27,688 bases of DNA, from contig CAYQNU010000033.1 of NCBI GenBank assembly GCA_964419055.1, positions 1 to 27,688 on the forward strand, read 5' to 3'. Below the pieces are notes generated by a model. It was not told where the DNA came from. It ran no database searches and saw only the letters and a program-made list of their open reading frames with translations. Source of the stretch: CAYQNU01 sp964419055. GTDB taxonomy: Bacteria > Bacteroidota > Bacteroidia > Flavobacteriales_D > Parvicellaceae. Made by a program: the position numbers and the translations under genes. Of this stretch, positions 23,663 through 27,688 are shown piece by piece (position 1 is the first letter of the stretch; each line of letters begins with the position of its first letter).

Positions 23663-23822
23663 CCGTTCGAGTGATTTTCGTAAATTTTTCATTGATTTTG
23701 AAAAAATCAATTGTAAAATAGAAAATTGTATCGAGAACAGACTCAAGGATGAATCCCTTTCCCTCGCTCCTTCTCGATACGATTTTCTGCATTTTATTTC
23801 GAAAATCTTACGATAGCTATCG
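23663..23822. repeat. Hairpin-forming intergenic element (TATCGAGAA family)
   Basis: This occupies the middle of the 363-bp gene-free stretch 23578-23940. A 9-bp perfect hairpin sits at 23691-23711 with a GAA loop. A 17-bp inverted repeat with one GT pair joins 23721-23737 to 23771-23787 (core GTATCGAGAA). GATTTTCG at 23673-23680 pairs with CGAAAATC at 23800-23807, and a 12-bp perfect palindrome CGATAGCTATCG closes it at 23811-23822. No credible gene or consensus -7 box lies in the remaining bases; TACCTTTA at 23903-23910 is the nearest box to the next gene. Confidence 0.65.
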
Positions 23823-23940
23823 GAACGTAGTGATTTACACACCAAAATTTCAATAATTTCAACTAAATGTACCAACGGTCATCTACTATCTTCAAAAAAA
23901 TCTACCTTTACCAAATAGAAACCAAAGAAACCATCAACTC

Positions 23941-26301
23941 ATGCGCAAACTCATATACTCGTTTTCCCTATTTTTTTCGTTACTAGTAGGATATAACTCT
24001 TACGCTCAATTGAATATGACCCAACTCGGTTATTTCGATGTAGTTTCTTTACACAGTTCTCAAGCCAATGATATTTGGGGATATGTGGATGCTGCAGGAA
24101 ATGAATATGCCATTGTTGGTCTTAATGACGGGACTTCGATTATAAATGTAACAGACCCTGCCAATCCATTTGAAGTGTTTTTTGCACCCGGAATGAATTC
24201 TATTTGGAGAGATATAAAAACTTGGAACCATCACGCCTACGTGACTACCGAAGCGCAAAATGGTTTATTGATTATTGATTTATCCACCTTACCTGGAAAT
24301 ACCAATTTAACCACCACATTGTACACCGGTCCTGCGGGTGATGAATGGCAATCGGCTCACAATTTATACATTGATAGCGTTGGTTTTTGTTATATTTTTG
24401 GTGCTAATCGAGGGGAAGGAGGTACAATTATGTTAGATTTAAACATTGACCCGATGAATCCAGTTGAAGTGGGAGTTCAAGATACATATTACACGCACGA
24501 TGGAGTGGTGTTGGGCGACACTTTGTACCAAGGACATATTAACGATGGTTTTTTTACCCTTCATGATATTTCTGATAAGCAAAACCCTATTTATTTAGGT
24601 CAACGTGCTTCACCAGGTAATTTTACTCACAATTTATGGTTTAGCGATGATGGCAAATATTTATATACAACAGATGAAATTAGTAATGGTTATATTGGTG
24701 AATATAATATTGAAGACCCATTAAATATTGAGTTTTCAGACAAAATTCAATCATCTCCAGGGATGAATGTAATTCCTCATAATGTTCATTTTATTAATGA
24801 TTACATCGTTACTTCTTATTATCGTGATGGGGTTACGGTTCATGATGTCTCTAACAAAGGGAATATGATTGAAGTAGGTAATTTTGATACGTCCCCTGCT
24901 TTTTCAGGAGATGGATTTAATGGTTGTTGGGGTGTTTATCCTTGGTTACCATCTGGAAATATTATTTCAGCAGACATTGAAAATGGATTGCATATTTTAG
25001 GTGCTAACTACGTTAGAGGTGCATATTTAGAAGGTGTAATTACAGATGCTGTAACTTCTTTACCTATAGCCCTTGCTGATGTTAGAATTTTGGCTTCAAC
25101 GGTTGCCGATGCTAGTATTTTAGATGGATCTTATAAAACAGGAATAGCTCTGGCCGGAACCTATGATGTGGTGTACAGTCATCCAAATTATTACAGTGAT
25201 ACTATTTTTGGATTAGCTCTAACAAATGGTGTGGTCACTATTCAAAATGTGGCATTAAATCCAATTCAAACATTCACCGTACTCGTTTCAGGTGAAACAG
25301 TTGGTCAATTAAACATTTCCAATGCTGAGGTAATCATGCAAAATGAAGATTTCACCTTTACAGGAAATTCAGGTGTTACGGGTGTTATTACCTTCACAAA
25401 TGTTATTCCAGGCGATTACGAATTGACTATTGGTAAATGGGGTTTTGTGACCCAATGTTCAACTGTTACCGTTACAGGAGATCAAGCATTTGAAGTTACA
25501 TTAAATGAAGGGTATTATGATGATTTTACCTTCGATTTTAATTGGCAAGTTTCAGGTGGTGCTCCAAGTGGAATTTGGGAAAGAGGTGTTCCAATCGGTA
25601 CCACTTCAAACGGAAATTTGATTAATCCAGATGCAGATCACACAACCGATTGTAGTGATAAAGCCTATATCACAGGTAATGGCGGAGGTCAATCAGGATC
25701 TGATGATGTTGATATTGCAGCTACCATTTTAACATCACCGATTATGGATTTGACAACGTATTATTTTCCTCAACTTAATTGTATGATTTGGTGGAACAAC
25801 TCTGGTGGAACGGGTGTGCCAAACGATACCTTGAAAATTCAATTTACAAATGGAACTCAAACCGCTACTGCCCGTATTTTTAGAAATGTTCACAGCGGAT
25901 CAACGTGGCAAGCAGTATCCTTGAATGTGGATGATTTCATTACACCAACTACAACGGTTAGAGCAATTTTTTATACCGCTGATTGGCAAGCGCAAGGCGG
26001 ACATTTAGTAGAAGCTGGAGTTGATTATTTTAGAATTGAAGAAGATTTGTCGGCAAGTATCACTGAATTTTCAGAAAACAAAATCATAGTTTTTCCTAAT
26101 CCTTCCAACGAGGCTTTTCAAGTTGCGGGAATCCAATGCACAGAGTATTTTATTTACTCTAATTTAGGGGTATTAATCGAGAATAAATCAGTTGATAAGG
26201 CTAATTTCACCTTTGGTCAAGATTTGCCAAAAGGAATTTATATGGTGCAGTTGATGGACAAAAATAAACAAGTGTACACTAAAAAAATTGTGAAATTATA
26301 A
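23941..26301 (+). CDS. Large T9SS-exported choice-of-anchor B family protein
   Basis: A 786-residue secreted protein. The signal peptide is 1-22 (ending SYA). Residues about 25-360 form the choice-of-anchor B repeat region: beta-propeller-like units with IINVTDPANPFEV, LLIIDLS, FTLHDISDKQNPIYLG and VTVHDVSNKGN, plus conserved His-containing turns such as SAHNLYID, THNLWFS and IPHNVHF. Residues about 362-440 and 445-522 resemble carboxypeptidase-regulatory or CNA-B-like sandwiches. Residues about 527-700 look like a jelly-roll module (IWERGVP, VDYFRIEE). Residues about 715-786 are a T9SS type A sorting domain (VFPNPSNEAFQV, GIYMVQLMD, KKIVKL). The function is unknown; surface adhesion or processing is only a guess. 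The ATG of apbE follows its stop after two bases. Confidence 0.85.
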   Translation: MRKLIYSFSLFFSLLVGYNSYAQLNMTQLGYFDVVSLHSSQANDIWGYVDAAGNEYAIVGLNDGTSIINVTDPANPFEVFFAPGMNSIWRDIKTWNHHAYVTTEAQNGLLIIDLSTLPGNTNLTTTLYTGPAGDEWQSAHNLYIDSVGFCYIFGANRGEGGTIMLDLNIDPMNPVEVGVQDTYYTHDGVVLGDTLYQGHINDGFFTLHDISDKQNPIYLGQRASPGNFTHNLWFSDDGKYLYTTDEISNGYIGEYNIEDPLNIEFSDKIQSSPGMNVIPHNVHFINDYIVTSYYRDGVTVHDVSNKGNMIEVGNFDTSPAFSGDGFNGCWGVYPWLPSGNIISADIENGLHILGANYVRGAYLEGVITDAVTSLPIALADVRILASTVADASILDGSYKTGIALAGTYDVVYSHPNYYSDTIFGLALTNGVVTIQNVALNPIQTFTVLVSGETVGQLNISNAEVIMQNEDFTFTGNSGVTGVITFTNVIPGDYELTIGKWGFVTQCSTVTVTGDQAFEVTLNEGYYDDFTFDFNWQVSGGAPSGIWERGVPIGTTSNGNLINPDADHTTDCSDKAYITGNGGGQSGSDDVDIAATILTSPIMDLTTYYFPQLNCMIWWNNSGGTGVPNDTLKIQFTNGTQTATARIFRNVHSGSTWQAVSLNVDDFITPTTTVRAIFYTADWQAQGGHLVEAGVDYFRIEEDLSASITEFSENKIIVFPNPSNEAFQVAGIQCTEYFIYSNLGVLIENKSVDKANFTFGQDLPKGIYMVQLMDKNKQVYTKKIVKL

Positions 26302-26303
26302 TA

Positions 26304-27446
26304 ATGAAAACGGCTTTTGTTATCGGAGTAATTTGTTGTTTTGTGACTGCATTTTCAAGTTGCACTAACGAAACTAAATCCAAAAATGAAGAATCGAAAT
26401 CGACCTATTATTTTACGATTCAAGGAGAAGCGCAAGGTACAACTTATACCATAACCTACAAAGACACATTGAGTCGTGATTTTTCAATGGGCATAGATTC
26501 GCTGCTCAAAGATTATGACCAACATTTAAGTACGTATGTTGACTCAAGTCTAATTTCAAGATTTAATAAAGTATATAGCAATGCCCCTTCTTCGGGTCTT
26601 TCTACTTTCAATTATGACTTTGCTTTGTGCCAAAGAGGACCAAAAAGTGTGTTTGAAGAATGTGTAGAAATTTCCAAAACGATATACAACAATACCAGCG
26701 GTGCTTTTAATCCCGCTCTTTTTCCATTGGTTCAATATTGGGGGTTTTTCAAAAAAGATAGCGTTGATAAAGAGTTATCTCAATTTTCATTGGACAGTAT
26801 TATTGCTTTTTCGAAATTTGATGACAGCACAGTTTTTTTTACCACAGATTCTGCCGGTAAAGGGGGCGTTCATTTTGGATGCTACCCCGTTTTGGTGAAA
26901 ATGGACGGCCGTATCCAATTGGATTTTAATGGAATAGCACAAGGGCATTCTGTAGATAAAGTGGCATTATATTTAGAAAGCCAAGGTGTTAAAAACTACA
27001 TGGTAGAAATTGGAGGTGAGGTGAGAACCCTAGGTAAAAACCATTCAGGTAATTTTTGGCGAATAGGAATAGATAAACCCGTTGAAGATTCCACACCAGG
27101 AAGTGAAGGTTTTCAATTCATTGTTTCGTTAGATGCAAAATCATTAGCCACTTCAGGTAGTTACCGAAAATATTATGAAAAAGAGGGGCAGAAATTCTCT
27201 CATACCATCGACCCTAAAACAGGTCGACCCGTTGAACATAATTTGATTAGTGTTACGGTGGTTGCTAATGAGAGCGCTTTGGCCGATGCATACGCCACAG
27301 CATTTATGGTTATGGGAGTGGAACAATCCATTTCGTTTATCGAAAGTCATCCTGAATTGGAGCTAGAGGCCTATTTTATAAGTGATGAATACGGTAGTTG
27401 GAAAGAAGTTCAAACCAAAGGTTTTGCGAGTTTCATTGCAAAATAA
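26304..27446 (+). CDS. apbE: FAD:protein FMN transferase, ApbE-type lipoprotein
   Basis: Transfers FMN from FAD to a Thr/Ser of target proteins such as Na+-translocating NQR subunits, acting on the periplasmic side. A 380-residue protein with a lipoprotein signal (lipobox FSSC, Cys20). ApbE motifs are GEAQGTTYTITY (41-52), SGAFNPALFPLVQYWGF (132-148), DFNGIAQGHSVD (207-218), VEIGGEVRTLG (234-244), ATSGSYRKYY (282-291), HTIDPKTGRP (300-309) and ADAYATAFMVMG (327-338), the last including the Mg-binding Asp328. Extra segments at about 92-112 and 160-200 make it longer than minimal ApbE proteins. It is coupled closely to the T9SS protein gene, with no NQR genes in view. Confidence 0.95.
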   Translation: MKTAFVIGVICCFVTAFSSCTNETKSKNEESKSTYYFTIQGEAQGTTYTITYKDTLSRDFSMGIDSLLKDYDQHLSTYVDSSLISRFNKVYSNAPSSGLSTFNYDFALCQRGPKSVFEECVEISKTIYNNTSGAFNPALFPLVQYWGFFKKDSVDKELSQFSLDSIIAFSKFDDSTVFFTTDSAGKGGVHFGCYPVLVKMDGRIQLDFNGIAQGHSVDKVALYLESQGVKNYMVEIGGEVRTLGKNHSGNFWRIGIDKPVEDSTPGSEGFQFIVSLDAKSLATSGSYRKYYEKEGQKFSHTIDPKTGRPVEHNLISVTVVANESALADAYATAFMVMGVEQSISFIESHPELELEAYFISDEYGSWKEVQTKGFASFIAK

Positions 27447-27498
27447 TTAAATAGACTCCAACTATAATAAAATGGTTTTTCTGGTAAATTTTATATTT

Positions 27499-27660
27499 TT
27501 ACCACATAGAAACACATAGTCACATAGATTTTTTGTCAAAAAAGCTTAAGCTAGAAGCTTCGCTTATACATAGTTTGAGGCTATGTAAAAATGTAAAATT
27601 TTCTATCCACAAACTTATTATAATCAAGCATTTCTATGTGTCTCCTATGTTTGCATAAAT
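27499..27660. repeat. Palindromic intergenic element of CATAG/CTATG motifs
   Basis: After apbE the window end is non-coding. Four CATAG motifs on the left (three in ACACATAG-like context within 27503-27528, then TACATAG at 27566-27572) face three CTATG motifs on the right (27580-27584, 27632-27636, 27644-27648). TACATAG and CTATGTA (27580-27586) form a perfect 7-bp hairpin with a 7-nt loop. The outer ends read ACCACATAG and CTATGTTTGC. Beyond it, AAACAAT-CGA-ATTGTTT (27663-27679) is another perfect small hairpin at the window edge. The design parallels the ACCAC-ended element in the hem cluster. Confidence 0.65.
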
Positions 27661-27688
27661 TAAAACAATCGAATTGTTTGATAAATTA

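Noticed and set aside
23574..23875. Two overlapping minus-strand open frames of 72 codons each
   Set aside because: They run through the hairpin element, have compositions dictated by its inverted repeats, and show no domain, signal peptide or plausible start context.
1..27688. tRNA or rRNA genes, insertion sequences, prophage or defence genes
   Set aside because: Looked for by eye in all intergenic stretches and translated frames; no cloverleaf, transposase, integrase, phage or nuclease-effector signature was seen.

Overview
The window looks like a chromosomal segment of an AT-rich, aerobic member of the Bacteroidota, most likely Flavobacteriales. The reasons are two secreted proteins with type IX secretion (T9SS) type A C-terminal sorting domains, several SPFH, ApbE and YwqK-type lipoproteins, starts that lack Shine-Dalgarno sequences, and intergenic boxes matching the Bacteroidota -7 promoter consensus TAnnTTTG. 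Heme synthesis relies on the O2-dependent HemF, which fits an aerobic lifestyle. I cannot place the organism more finely. Nothing suggests a plasmid, phage, transposase or CRISPR.

Layout. 1-1220: a terminator from an upstream gene, a small T9SS cargo protein and a DUF3817 membrane protein. 1278-3554: a large envelope protein with TPR, PD40 propeller, OmpA-like and DUF1573 domains. On the minus strand, pyrG (3558-5174) and an SPFH/band-7 lipoprotein (5309-6178) follow. 6400-7214 holds an ECF-type sigma factor translationally coupled to a small one-span membrane protein. The minus-strand pair at 7254-10027 couples a ZIP metal transporter with an unusually long His-rich loop to a transmembrane MutS-like ATPase. 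yidC (10201-12183) ends at a strong terminator, and a YwqK-like lipoprotein lies convergent to it.

The centre of the window is a nine-gene heme cluster, all on the plus strand: hemA-hemC-hemD-hemE-hemF, then hemB, hemL, hemH and hemJ (12922-22151). Together these encode every step from glutamyl-tRNA to protoheme: HemA, HemL, HemB, HemC, HemD, HemE, HemF, HemJ, HemH. Only the housekeeping glutamyl-tRNA synthetase is absent. The cluster is broken by two unusual non-coding stretches: a 32-bp-period tandem repeat between hemF and hemB, and a palindromic repeat element between hemB and hemL. hemA is preceded by perfect inverted repeats next to a consensus -7 box, which are candidate operators.

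Downstream, a CoA-binding protein and a PqiA-like membrane protein lie on the minus strand. A 363-bp gene-free stretch with a hairpin element follows. The last two genes form a tight pair: a large T9SS-exported choice-of-anchor B protein and an ApbE flavin transferase lipoprotein. A second palindromic element of CATAG/CTATG motifs closes the window.

Most genes here are conserved housekeeping genes. I see no defence system, biosynthetic island or new enzyme system. The most interesting material is the intergenic repeat structure around the hem genes, the ZIP/membrane-MutS pair, the sigma factor with its coupled membrane peptide, and the domain fusion at 1278-3554.
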